Shown here in pieces: positions 1 through 5,926 of a stretch of DNA of 5,926 bases. The stretch comes from Shewanella sp. (GTDB lineage: Bacteria; Pseudomonadota; Gammaproteobacteria; Enterobacterales; Shewanellaceae): the NCBI GenBank assembly GCA_004195335.1, contig SDWK01000122.1:1-5926 (forward strand). Reading direction: 5' to 3'. The notes under the pieces are model-generated. The model did no database searches, was not told where the DNA came from, and saw nothing but the letters and a program-made list of their open reading frames with translations. The stretch's first letter is position 1. Every line of letters begins with the position of its first letter. The translations under genes were made by a program, and so were the position numbers.

Positions 1-12
1 GTTAGTCTTAAT

Positions 13-32
13 AGTCAGGATTAAACCTGACT
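13..32. repeat. Perfect 7-bp inverted repeat upstream of caiT
   Basis: AGTCAGG (13-19) and CCTGACT (26-32) are perfect reverse complements around the 6-base loop ATTAAA. No T-run follows on either strand, so it does not look like a complete intrinsic terminator. It lies about 40 bp upstream of the candidate -35 box of caiT, where an activator or repressor could bind. It could equally be the tail of a terminator or an operator for a gene to the left, outside the window. In E. coli the cai operon is divergent from fixABCX and the shared gap carries CRP and CaiF sites. This repeat does not match the CRP consensus, and I cannot assign a protein to it. Confidence 0.5.
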
Positions 33-69
33 GGCTATAAGTTAATACTAGGCTTGATAAATACACAGA

Positions 70-99
70 TTGAAAAAACTTCGAAACCTTCACTATTAT
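70..99 (+). promoter_or_regulatory. Candidate sigma-70 promoter for caiTABC
   Basis: A -35-like TTGAAA (70-75, 5 of 6 to TTGACA) and a -10-like TATTAT (94-99, 5 of 6 to TATAAT) are separated by 18 bp. Transcription would begin near 105-107 in the A-tract, leaving a leader of about 25 nt before the caiT start. This is consensus matching in an AT-rich region, so it is only moderately supported. An alternative -35 box, TTGATA (54-59), has no good -10 partner at 16-18 bp. Enterobacterial cai operons need CRP, FNR and CaiF and are induced anaerobically by carnitine. No complete CRP or FNR site is recognisable here. Confidence 0.4.
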
Positions 100-113
100 C
101 CTCCTAAAAAAAA

Positions 114-120
114 GAGGGAG
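114..120 (+). promoter_or_regulatory. caiT ribosome-binding site
   Basis: GAGGGAG lies 10 nt before the ATG at 131 and is the only good Shine-Dalgarno match nearby. It decides for this ATG over the in-frame ATG at 146, which would start at residue 6. A CCTCCT (100-105), identical to the anti-Shine-Dalgarno core of 16S rRNA, lies just upstream. Its CTCCT could pair with GGGAG (116-120), including one G-U pair, if the transcript begins early enough to include it. Confidence 0.7.
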
Positions 121-130
121 ATGTATTAAG

Positions 131-1702
131 ATGAATGAAAAAACTATGGATTTAGAGATCACTGCAGGAACAAAGAGGAAGGTAACCATTGACCCGAAAA
201 TCTTTTTTCCTTCATTGATTATTGTCATATTGCTGTCTTACTTTACCGTAAGAGATCTGGATGCGGCTAATATTGTTATTAATAATGTATTTAGCTATTT
301 GACCCACACGTGGGGTTGGGCGTTTGAGTGGTACATGATTGCAATGGCAGTCGGTTGGGCTTGGCTGGTCTGGGGACCTTATGCAAATAACCGTTTAGGT
401 CAAGAAACACCTGAATTCAGTACCGGAAGTTGGGTCTTCTTGATGTTCGCCTCCTGTACTTCTGCCGCTGTACTGTACTGGGGGTCATTAGAAGTCTTCT
501 ACTATGTGACTTATCCTCCTTTCGAACTTGAGTCTCTCTCGGTTCAGGCGAAAGAACTTGGTGTCGCTTATAGTCTCTTCCATTGGGGCCCTCTGCCTTG
601 GATGGGCTACGGCTTCTTTACTGTTGCTTTGGGTTACTTCCTTTATGTTAAGAAGATGGATGTGGTTCGTCCCAGTGGCACTTTAGAGCCTGTTTTGGGT
701 AAGTATCATAAAGGCATTCTCGGTACTATTATCGATAATATTTATGTGGTTGCCTTGATCCTTGCCATGGGTACCAGCCTAGGTTTGGCTACACCTCTGG
801 TGACTGAGTGTATTCAATGGTTGTTCGGCATTCCACGCACCATTGAAGTCGATACTATTGTTATCTCTGCATGGATTATTTTTAACGCTGTCTGTGTGGC
901 TTTTGGTCTGACCAAGGGTATTAAGGTTGCCAGTGACCTGCGTAGCTACCTAAGTATCATCATGCTTGTTTGGGTGTTCCTTATTGGCGCAACCAGCTTC
1001 ACTGTTAACTACTTCACCGAGTCAGTGGGTGTGATGCTTGATTACTTGCCTCGCATGCTCTTCTATACCAGTTCTATTAGTGAAGGTAGCTGGCCGCAAG
1101 ATTGGACCGTGTTCTACTGGGCGTGGTGGGTCGTATATGGTATCCAGATGTGTATCTTCCTCGCTAAGATCTCTCGTGGTCGTACCGTGCGTCAACTTTG
1201 TCTGACAATGGTGGGTGGTTTGACTGCTTCAACTTGGTTCCTTTGGACCATTCTGGGCAGTAACACCATGAATCTGATGAATGAAAATATCATCAACATG
1301 CCTCAACTCATTGCTGACCATGGAGCCCCAAGAGCGATTATCGAAACCTGGGCTGCACTACCGTATAGCACTATCACTATGTGGGGCTTCTTTATCTTAT
1401 GTTTCCTCGCAACGGTCACCTTAATTAATGCTTGTTCTTACACGTTGGCGATGTCTACCTGTAAGGGAGCCGATGCTGATAACGAACCCCCAGTCTGGGT
1501 ACGTGTGGGTTGGTCTGTACTGGTAGGTGTTATCGGTATCGTGTTGTTGTCACTGGGCGGACTTAAGCCTCTACAGACGGCGATTATTGCCGGTGGTGCG
1601 CCACTGATTATCATCAATGTCATGATTATCATCTCTTTCTTGAAAGATGCCCGTAAAAACAAATGGGGCTCTTCAAATGAAGCTCTTAGTGTTGGCCGAT
1701 AA
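131..1702 (+). CDS. caiT: L-carnitine/gamma-butyrobetaine antiporter CaiT
   Basis: Inner-membrane BCCT-family exchanger, predicted to import L-carnitine or crotonobetaine against gamma-butyrobetaine. The 523-aa product is hydrophobic throughout, consistent with the family's 12 membrane helices; the first starts near residue 27. Alignment from memory to E. coli CaiT (504 aa) is near end to end. The aromatic substrate box is present: W117, Y124, W332, W333 and Y336 (E. coli W107, Y114, W323, W324, Y327). Arg271 (E. coli Arg262) and Met340 (Met331), which replace the two sodium sites and explain Na+-independent exchange, are kept, so true CaiT is favoured over Na+- or H+-coupled BetP/BetT. The N-terminus and C-terminus are each about 10 residues longer than in E. 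coli. The start is set by GAGGGAG 10 nt upstream. It is the first gene of the operon. Confidence 0.96.
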   Translation: MNEKTMDLEITAGTKRKVTIDPKIFFPSLIIVILLSYFTVRDLDAANIVINNVFSYLTHTWGWAFEWYMIAMAVGWAWLVWGPYANNRLGQETPEFSTGSWVFLMFASCTSAAVLYWGSLEVFYYVTYPPFELESLSVQAKELGVAYSLFHWGPLPWMGYGFFTVALGYFLYVKKMDVVRPSGTLEPVLGKYHKGILGTIIDNIYVVALILAMGTSLGLATPLVTECIQWLFGIPRTIEVDTIVISAWIIFNAVCVAFGLTKGIKVASDLRSYLSIIMLVWVFLIGATSFTVNYFTESVGVMLDYLPRMLFYTSSISEGSWPQDWTVFYWAWWVVYGIQMCIFLAKISRGRTVRQLCLTMVGGLTASTWFLWTILGSNTMNLMNENIINMPQLIADHGAPRAIIETWAALPYSTITMWGFFILCFLATVTLINACSYTLAMSTCKGADADNEPPVWVRVGWSVLVGVIGIVLLSLGGLKPLQTAIIAGGAPLIIINVMIIISFLKDARKNKWGSSNEALSVGR

Positions 1703-1734
1703 GCCAGCACTTGAGCCAAGTAATAGTAATTTAT

Positions 1735-1739
1735 AGGAA
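1735..1739 (+). promoter_or_regulatory. caiA ribosome-binding site
   Basis: AGGAA lies 6 nt before the ATG at 1746, inside the 43-bp gap after the caiT stop (TAA, 1700-1702). I see no terminator or promoter in this gap, so caiT and caiA are likely co-transcribed. Confidence 0.6.
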
Positions 1740-1745
1740 TATACG

Positions 1746-2882
1746 ATGGATTTTAAATTAAACGACGAGCAAGAGTTATTTGTTTCTGGTATTCGCGACT
1801 TAATGGCGAAGGAGAACTGGGAAAACTACTTCGCAGAGTGTGACGAAAACAGTCAGTACCCGGAGAGATTCGTCAAAGAGTTAGCCGAGATGGGGATCGA
1901 CAGTTTGTTGCTTCCTGAAGAATACGATGGGTTCAATGAAGGCATGGTGACTCTAACCGCGATTTGGGAAGAGCTCGGCAGATTGGGCGCCCCCACTTAC
2001 GTTCTGTATCAGTTGCCTGGTATTGCCACAATGCTGAGACATGGTAACCAAGCTCAGATCGATAAGATCATGGCACTTCGTGGTACCGGTAAGCAGATGT
2101 GGAACTCGGCGATCACTGAACCTAGTGCAGGTTCTGATGTGGGTAGCTTGCTCACCACTTATAAAAGAAAGAATGGCAAAATTTATCTGACCGGTAGTAA
2201 GTGCTTTATCACGAGTGCGGCAGGTACGCCTTACATCGTGGTTATGGCTAAAGATGCCGATTCAGAGAAGCCAATCTTCACCGAATGGTTTGTCGATATG
2301 TCTAAGCCTGGGATCAAGCTAGGCAAGTTGCCAAAGCTTGGGCTAAAAATGGACAGCTGCTGTGAGCTGCAGTTCGATGAACTTGAACTCGAAGAGTCAG
2401 ACATGTTTGGTGTGGAAGGCAACGGCTTCATGCGTGTTAAAGAGGAGTTTGATTCTGAACGTTTCCTCGTTGCATTGACTAACTATGGTGCAGCCTACTG
2501 CGCATTCGAAGATGCGGCTAAATATGCCAATCAACGTGTGCAATTTGGCGAGGCGATTGGACGCTACCAGCTGATCCAAGAGAAGTTTGCTCATATGGCC
2601 ATCAAGCTTAACAGCATGAAAAACATGGTTTATGAAGCAGCTTGGAAATGTGATAACGACGTCATGACTTCGGGTGACTCGGCAATGTGCAAATTCTACT
2701 GCGCAAATGCGGGCTTTGAAGTCATCGATTCTGCTATGCAGGTTCTGGGTGGTTACGCTATCGCCGGTGAGCATCGTATCAGCCGTATGTGGCGTGACAT
2801 TCGTGTCGACAGAGTGTCAGGCGGTTCAGATGAGATGCAAATTCTCACCTTAGGTCGTTCTGTGTTGAAGCAATATAAATAA
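1746..2882 (+). CDS. caiA: Crotonobetainyl-CoA reductase CaiA (acyl-CoA dehydrogenase family)
   Basis: Cytoplasmic FAD enzyme that reduces crotonobetainyl-CoA to gamma-butyrobetainyl-CoA, running an acyl-CoA dehydrogenase fold in the reductive direction with electrons from a FixAB-type ETF. The product is 378 aa (E. coli CaiA 380) and starts [12 protein letters not shown], almost as in E. coli. The N-terminal helical domain is followed by the flavin-binding middle-domain segment [16 protein letters not shown], the beta-domain ([13 protein letters not shown]), and the C-terminal helical domain with [20 protein letters not shown] and [15 protein letters not shown]. The MCAD-type glutamate of the YEG motif is absent from [10 protein letters not shown] (358-363 is SGGSDE). 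Glu238 in SERFLVA sits where isovaleryl- and long-chain acyl-CoA dehydrogenases carry their base, so it is the likely acid/base residue by inference. The frame is intact, with single-residue deletions in two loops compared with E. coli. Confidence 0.96.
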   Translation: MDFKLNDEQELFVSGIRDLMAKENWENYFAECDENSQYPERFVKELAEMGIDSLLLPEEYDGFNEGMVTLTAIWEELGRLGAPTYVLYQLPGIATMLRHGNQAQIDKIMALRGTGKQMWNSAITEPSAGSDVGSLLTTYKRKNGKIYLTGSKCFITSAAGTPYIVVMAKDADSEKPIFTEWFVDMSKPGIKLGKLPKLGLKMDSCCELQFDELELEESDMFGVEGNGFMRVKEEFDSERFLVALTNYGAAYCAFEDAAKYANQRVQFGEAIGRYQLIQEKFAHMAIKLNSMKNMVYEAAWKCDNDVMTSGDSAMCKFYCANAGFEVIDSAMQVLGGYAIAGEHRISRMWRDIRVDRVSGGSDEMQILTLGRSVLKQYK

Positions 2883-2911
2883 CTGTCGCTGGGTTTAATC
2901 CGTACGGCAAG

Positions 2912-2935
2912 GCCTCCACAAACCATTGTGGAGGC
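2912..2935 (+). terminator. 10-bp stem-loop in the caiA-caiB gap (attenuator or processing site)
   Basis: GCCTCCACAA (2912-2921) and TTGTGGAGGC (2926-2935) form a perfect 10-bp stem with 6 G-C pairs and a 4-base loop ACCA. The stem starts 29 nt after the caiA stop. The following bases are AATTCAAATTCTT, not a continuous T-run. It is therefore at best a weak or partial intrinsic terminator, or an RNA-stabilising or RNase-processing structure that separates caiTA from caiBC expression. The structure is certain as sequence; the role is inferred. Confidence 0.6.
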
Positions 2936-2958
2936 AATTCAAATTCTTGCTCAGTTCC

Positions 2959-2991
2959 TGAAAACGCGCATTTATCGTCATCACGTTTTCA
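2959..2991. repeat. Second inverted repeat in the caiA-caiB gap
   Basis: TGAAAACG (2959-2966) and CGTTTTCA (2984-2991) are perfect 8-base complements separated by 17 bases. The flanking CC (2957-2958) and GG (2993-2994) could extend the stem across a one-base bulge. The long loop makes it a weaker RNA hairpin than the one at 2912-2935, so a protein-binding dyad is equally possible. It sits about 105 bp before the caiB start. Confidence 0.4.
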
Positions 2992-3084
2992 AGGTTCAGT
3001 ACGCCTTATCTTCAAATCCGTTTGAGTCTTTATTAGAGATTGCCGATGTAAACGTCGTGCAGAGTCTTTGTTTGAATATAAAAG

Positions 3085-3091
3085 AGAAGGG
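3085..3091 (+). promoter_or_regulatory. caiB ribosome-binding site, decides the start
   Basis: AGAAGGG ends 4 nt before the ATG at 3096. This is the only purine-rich Shine-Dalgarno match in the gap. It fixes the start at [15 protein letters not shown], which aligns with the E. coli N-terminus that reaches FGPLAG after 8 residues. Confidence 0.65.
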
Positions 3092-3095
3092 TAAT

Positions 3096-4322
3096 ATGTC
3101 AAAGAAATTAACCACTCCTACGTTCGGCCCGCTAGCTGGGGTTCGGGTTGTATTTTCCGGTATTGAAATCGCAGGGCCATTTGCCGGCCAGATGCTTGCC
3201 GAGTGGGGCGCAGAAGTCATTTGGATTGAGAATGTGGCTTATGCAGATACCATACGTGTACAGCCTAACTATCCAGAGCTGTCTCGTCGTAACCTACATG
3301 CCTTGTCTCTGAACATCTTTAAAGATGAAGGTCGGGATGCTTTCCTTAAATTGATGGAAACCACCGATATCTTCATCGAAGCGAGTAAAGGCCCCGCTTT
3401 CGCTCGTCGCGGTATCACAGACGAAGTCTTGTGGCAGCATAACAAGAAACTGGTTGTTGCTCATCTGTCAGGTTTCGGCCAGTACGGCACCGATGAGTAT
3501 ACCAATCTTCCTGCTTACAACACGATTGCTCAGGCATTCAGTGGCTACCTTATCCAGAACGGGGACAAGGACCAGCCTATGCCGGCTTTCCCTTATACGG
3601 CTGACTACTTCTCAGGCATGACTGCAACCACTTCTGCCTTGGCGGCCTTATACCGTGTTCGTGAAACCGGTGTCGGCGAAAGTATCGACATCGCGATGTA
3701 TGAAGTGATGTTGCGTATGGGTCAGTACTTCATGATGGATCACTTCAACGGTGGTGAGATGTGCCCGCGTATGACCAAAGGTAAAGATCCTTACTATGCT
3801 GGTTGTGGTCTGTACACCTGTAAGGACGGCTATATCGTTATGGAGCTGGTCGGTGCAATGCAGATTGAAGAGATGTTCAAGGATATGAATATTTCTCATC
3901 TATTTGGCACAGAGGAGATCCCTGCAGGAACTCAGCTGATCCATCGCGTTGAATGTCCTTTCGGTGAGCAGGTTGAAGAGAGTCTGGATGCCTATCTAGC
4001 GACTCGCACTATTGAAGAGGCGTTAGCAAGATTCGCCGAGCTGAAGGTAGCCAGCGCTAAGGTGCTGACGGTTCCTGAGCTCGAGACTAACCCACAGTAT
4101 GTGGCGCGTGAGTCTATTACCGAGTGGCAAAACATTGATGGCAAGACCTGCAAAGGGCCAAACGTGATGCCTAAGTTCAAGAATAATCCTGGTCAGATAT
4201 GGCGCGGAATGCCGAAACACGGTATGGATACTGCGAATATCTTGAGTGATATTGGTTATTCGGATGAAGAGATTCAAAATTTAAGTGAAAAAGGCTTGGC
4301 CAAAGTCTCTGGTAGTAAGTGA
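3096..4322 (+). CDS. caiB: L-carnitine CoA-transferase CaiB (family III CoA-transferase)
   Basis: Cytoplasmic CoA-transferase that moves CoA between gamma-butyrobetainyl-CoA (or crotonobetainyl-CoA) and incoming carnitine or crotonobetaine, keeping the cycle going without new ATP. From this ATG the product is 408 aa (E. coli CaiB 405) and matches it throughout. Examples are [16 protein letters not shown] near the N-terminus, [18 protein letters not shown], and the C-terminal [16 protein letters not shown]. The catalytic aspartate that forms the acyl-anhydride is Asp170 in [10 protein letters not shown] (E. coli Asp169). Family III enzymes such as CaiB, BaiF and formyl-CoA transferase are interlocked dimers. 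The very close match to E. coli CaiB over its whole length makes the carnitine assignment firm. A longer frame back to GTG 2928 exists but adds 56 unrelated residues and crosses a stem-loop, so I reject it. Confidence 0.96.
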   Translation: MSKKLTTPTFGPLAGVRVVFSGIEIAGPFAGQMLAEWGAEVIWIENVAYADTIRVQPNYPELSRRNLHALSLNIFKDEGRDAFLKLMETTDIFIEASKGPAFARRGITDEVLWQHNKKLVVAHLSGFGQYGTDEYTNLPAYNTIAQAFSGYLIQNGDKDQPMPAFPYTADYFSGMTATTSALAALYRVRETGVGESIDIAMYEVMLRMGQYFMMDHFNGGEMCPRMTKGKDPYYAGCGLYTCKDGYIVMELVGAMQIEEMFKDMNISHLFGTEEIPAGTQLIHRVECPFGEQVEESLDAYLATRTIEEALARFAELKVASAKVLTVPELETNPQYVARESITEWQNIDGKTCKGPNVMPKFKNNPGQIWRGMPKHGMDTANILSDIGYSDEEIQNLSEKGLAKVSGSK

Positions 4323-4324
4323 GG
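4319..4324 (+). promoter_or_regulatory. caiC ribosome-binding site overlapping the caiB stop
   Basis: GTGAGG overlaps the caiB stop codon (TGA, 4320-4322) and lies 8 nt before the ATG at 4333. This arrangement suggests that ribosomes finishing caiB help initiate caiC, that is, translational coupling. It supports 4333 rather than the upstream in-frame GTG at 4285, which lies inside caiB. Confidence 0.6.
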
Positions 4325-4332
4325 CATTGATA

Positions 4333-5886
4333 ATGGATATCGTTGGTAGCAAAACAATCAGATGCATGTGGGAAGAGCGTGCGCGTAAATATAGTGATAA
4401 CACAGCGTTAGTTTTTGAGGATGCTGCTGGCGATGTCCGAGAGTTTACTTATAGTGCACTGAATGATGAAATTAACAAGGCAGCAAATTTATTCCTTCAG
4501 TTAGGTATTAATAAGGGGGATAAAGTAGCTGTACAGCTATATAACAGCCCTCAATTTATATTCTGTTGGTTTGGGTTAGCAAAAATTGGCGCCGTTATCG
4601 TTCCTCTTAATACGCAATATGTATATGGAGAATGTAATTACATCATCAATAAATGTGATGTAAAAGCGGTGGTTATTGAAGAAGAATTTCTGCCTACCTT
4701 TAAAAGAATAGAGCAGGATGATGATAATTTAGTCACTAATATCTTAGTCTCAAGGTCGGTAAGTACAGATATTTCGAATGCGATTAATTTCGATAAGCTT
4801 ATGAGTCAACAATCTAGTCAGCTAGACAAGATAGTGCCATTAAGCAGTGATGATATCGTTGAAATTTTATGTACCTCAGGCACGACCTCCAGGCCTAAGG
4901 GAGTGGAGATCACTCACTGTAATCTTCTGTTCGCGGGTTATTACACAGCCTGGCAAACCAATTTGAGAGCTGATGACACCTATTTAACTGTGATGCCCAG
5001 CTTTCATATCGACTTTCAGTGCAATGCGGCTATGGCTGCGTTTACTGTCGGTGCGCGTTTGGTCATGCTTGAGAAGTACAGCGCACGTAAGTTCTGGAAG
5101 CAAGTTTGCGATTATAAGGCCACTATCACCCACAGCATGCCGATGATAGTTCGGACCTTAATGTTGCAGCCCGTTATGCCCAATGAACGCGAGCATTGTC
5201 TTCGTGATATGTTGTTTTTTATGCATATTTCAGATCAAGAAAAAATGGATTTCGAAAGACGATTCAAGATTGAGTTGTTTAATTCTTATGGTATGACTGA
5301 GACCTTAGTCGGTTTGATCGGTGACACGCCAGGTGAAGAACGTCACTGGCCATCTATCGGCAGACCCGGTCTCTCCTATGACGCTAAGATCACCGATGCT
5401 AATGGTGATGAAGTTGTGCCAAATGTTGTGGGCGATCTGCGAGTCAAAGGTGTTCCCGGGAGAACCATACTCAAGGGGTACTATAAGGATCCCGACGCGA
5501 CAGCACAGGTTCTGACCGCCGACGGTTGGCTCTACACCGGAGATAAAGGATATGTCGATGAGAGGGGATTGTTTTATTTTGTCGATAGAAAGACAAATAT
5601 GATTAAACGCTCCGGAGAGAATATTTCAAGTAGTGAAATTGAAAAAGTTCTGATGTCTCATCCCTGTATTCTTGATGCTGCGGTTATCGGTGTTCCTGAT
5701 CATATTCGTGATGAAGCAGTAAAAGCTTTTGTTATTTTTAATGAGGGCGAATCCTTGAGTGTCGATGACATACTCAATTACTGTGCTGAAAAAATGGCTA
5801 AGTTTAAAGTTCCATCTATTTTAGAAATAAGAGAGTCCTTCCCAAGAACGTGTACTTGTAAAGTAGACAAGAAACTTCTTGCATGA
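4333..5886 (+). CDS. caiC: Crotonobetaine/carnitine-CoA ligase CaiC (ANL superfamily)
   Basis: ATP-dependent, AMP-forming ligase that makes carnitinyl-, crotonobetainyl- or gamma-butyrobetainyl-CoA to prime the pathway. The product is 517 aa, the same length as E. coli CaiC, and begins MDIVGSKTIRCMW. Motifs in order: P-loop TSGTTSRPKG (181-190), adenine-binding YGMTET (319-324), YTGD with the ribose-binding Asp404, hinge region VDRKTNMIKRSGENIS (417-432), and the C-terminal catalytic Lys510 in PRTCTCKVDKK. The residue before that lysine is Cys509 where the family, including E. coli CaiC, has Gly; this is unusual and may affect the adenylation loop. It is the most divergent of the four proteins compared with E. 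coli. Its ends are AT-rich (one 60-base line near 4700 is about 32 % GC) while its middle is GC-richer. It follows caiB after 10 bp and is probably translationally coupled. Confidence 0.93.
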   Translation: MDIVGSKTIRCMWEERARKYSDNTALVFEDAAGDVREFTYSALNDEINKAANLFLQLGINKGDKVAVQLYNSPQFIFCWFGLAKIGAVIVPLNTQYVYGECNYIINKCDVKAVVIEEEFLPTFKRIEQDDDNLVTNILVSRSVSTDISNAINFDKLMSQQSSQLDKIVPLSSDDIVEILCTSGTTSRPKGVEITHCNLLFAGYYTAWQTNLRADDTYLTVMPSFHIDFQCNAAMAAFTVGARLVMLEKYSARKFWKQVCDYKATITHSMPMIVRTLMLQPVMPNEREHCLRDMLFFMHISDQEKMDFERRFKIELFNSYGMTETLVGLIGDTPGEERHWPSIGRPGLSYDAKITDANGDEVVPNVVGDLRVKGVPGRTILKGYYKDPDATAQVLTADGWLYTGDKGYVDERGLFYFVDRKTNMIKRSGENISSSEIEKVLMSHPCILDAAVIGVPDHIRDEAVKAFVIFNEGESLSVDDILNYCAEKMAKFKVPSILEIRESFPRTCTCKVDKKLLA

Positions 5887-5926
5887 CTTTGTTTTAATAA
5901 TTTCAGCTAAATAAAGTGAATTATAT
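5887..5926. other. AT-rich 3' edge, no terminator or caiD start seen
   Basis: These 40 bases follow the caiC stop and are strongly AT-rich, with no stem-loop and no start codon preceded by a good ribosome-binding site. AAAGTGA (5914-5920) near the edge is a weak purine-rich match, and a gene such as caiD could start just outside the window. The lack of a terminator here is compatible with the operon continuing, but the sequence ends too soon to say. Confidence 0.4.

Larger units (their letters stand above)
2883..3095 (+). other. 213-bp caiA-caiB intergenic region, no gene seen
   Basis: This is the longest non-coding stretch between genes here, compared with 43 bp between caiT and caiA and 10 bp between caiB and caiC. 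The frame of caiB stays open back through the hairpin to a GTG at 2928. The 56 codons involved show no resemblance to the start of known CaiB proteins, and that GTG has no ribosome-binding site. Besides the two inverted repeats, GAGTCTTT occurs at 3024-3031 and again at 3062-3069, with partly matching 3' flanks. A TATAAA at 3077-3082 lacks a -35 box and would place the transcript start only a few bases before caiB. I therefore do not call an internal promoter. Confidence 0.6.

Noticed and set aside
53..68. CRP- or FNR-like site around TTGATAAATACACA
   Set aside because: Only the left FNR half (TTGAT, 54-58) is good. The right half matches 2 of 5 for FNR, and the CRP halves have the wrong spacing. 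The centre is also about 45 bp from the predicted transcript start rather than the class II distance of 41.5.
1669..1684. Short palindrome CTTCAAATGAAG near the caiT 3' end
   Set aside because: It is a 5-bp stem with a 2-base centre inside coding sequence, with no T-run, and too short to mean more than chance.
3054..3089. Internal promoter for caiB using TATAAA at 3077-3082
   Set aside because: There is no acceptable -35 box 16-18 bp upstream, and the predicted start would be only about 6 nt before the caiB ATG, losing the ribosome-binding site.
2928..3095. A 56-codon N-terminal extension of caiB starting at GTG 2928
   Set aside because: The GTG lies inside the 10-bp stem-loop and has no ribosome-binding site. 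The residues match nothing in CaiB, and the ATG at 3096 has a good site and gives the family length.
1438..4277. Open frames on the minus strand opposite caiT, caiA and caiB (62-125 codons)
   Set aside because: All lie opposite well-conserved coding sequence, have no recognisable protein features, and are explained by codon bias of the plus-strand genes.
4285..4332. A 16-codon extension of caiC starting at GTG 4285
   Set aside because: It lies within caiB and lacks a ribosome-binding site. The ATG at 4333 gives exactly 517 aa, as in E. coli, and begins MDIVG, like MDIIG.
5321..5515. A 64-codon plus-strand frame inside caiC
   Set aside because: It overlaps the conserved YGMTET-to-TGD region of caiC in another frame and has no ribosome-binding site or recognisable product.
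1..5926. CRISPR array, tRNA or rRNA gene, insertion sequence or prophage element
   Set aside because: No spaced repeats, cloverleaf, transposase or terminal inverted repeats were visible. Four intact operon genes occupy over 90 % of the window.

Overview
The window holds the first four genes of an anaerobic L-carnitine reduction operon, caiT-caiA-caiB-caiC, all on the + strand in the same order as the enterobacterial caiTABCDE operon. All four proteins align essentially end to end with my memory of the Escherichia coli Cai proteins and keep their landmark residues. The host is very probably a gammaproteobacterium. Base composition is moderate (sampled 60-base lines range from about 32 to 55 % GC). 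Sequence divergence and longer intergenic gaps suggest it is not Escherichia or a close enteric relative. A marine facultative anaerobe of the Shewanella type would fit, but this genus guess is weak.

Layout: 1-130 is the caiT leader, with a 7-bp inverted repeat, a candidate sigma-70 promoter and a strong ribosome-binding site. caiT (131-1702) encodes the BCCT-family carnitine/gamma-butyrobetaine antiporter. After 43 bp comes caiA (1746-2882), crotonobetainyl-CoA reductase. A 213-bp gap (2883-3095) follows. It holds a perfect 10-bp stem-loop, a second inverted repeat and a short direct repeat, but no gene I can support. caiB (3096-4322) encodes the CoA-transferase, and only 10 bp separates it from caiC (4333-5886), the carnitine-CoA ligase. 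The last 40 bases are AT-rich and non-coding as far as they go. caiD, caiE, fixABCX and caiF are not in the window.

How the genes work together (family knowledge): CaiT imports carnitine or crotonobetaine in exchange for gamma-butyrobetaine. CaiC primes the cycle by making a betaine-CoA thioester with ATP. CaiB then passes CoA from product to new substrate, so ATP is not spent each turn. A CaiD hydratase, expected downstream, would dehydrate carnitinyl-CoA to crotonobetainyl-CoA. CaiA reduces this to gamma-butyrobetainyl-CoA with electrons from a FixABCX-type electron-transfer flavoprotein system. Crotonobetaine thereby serves as an anaerobic electron sink.

I found no previously undescribed system. 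The points worth a second look are the structured caiA-caiB gap, an unusual Gly-to-Cys change beside the catalytic lysine of CaiC, uneven base composition in caiC, and the leader elements upstream of caiT.
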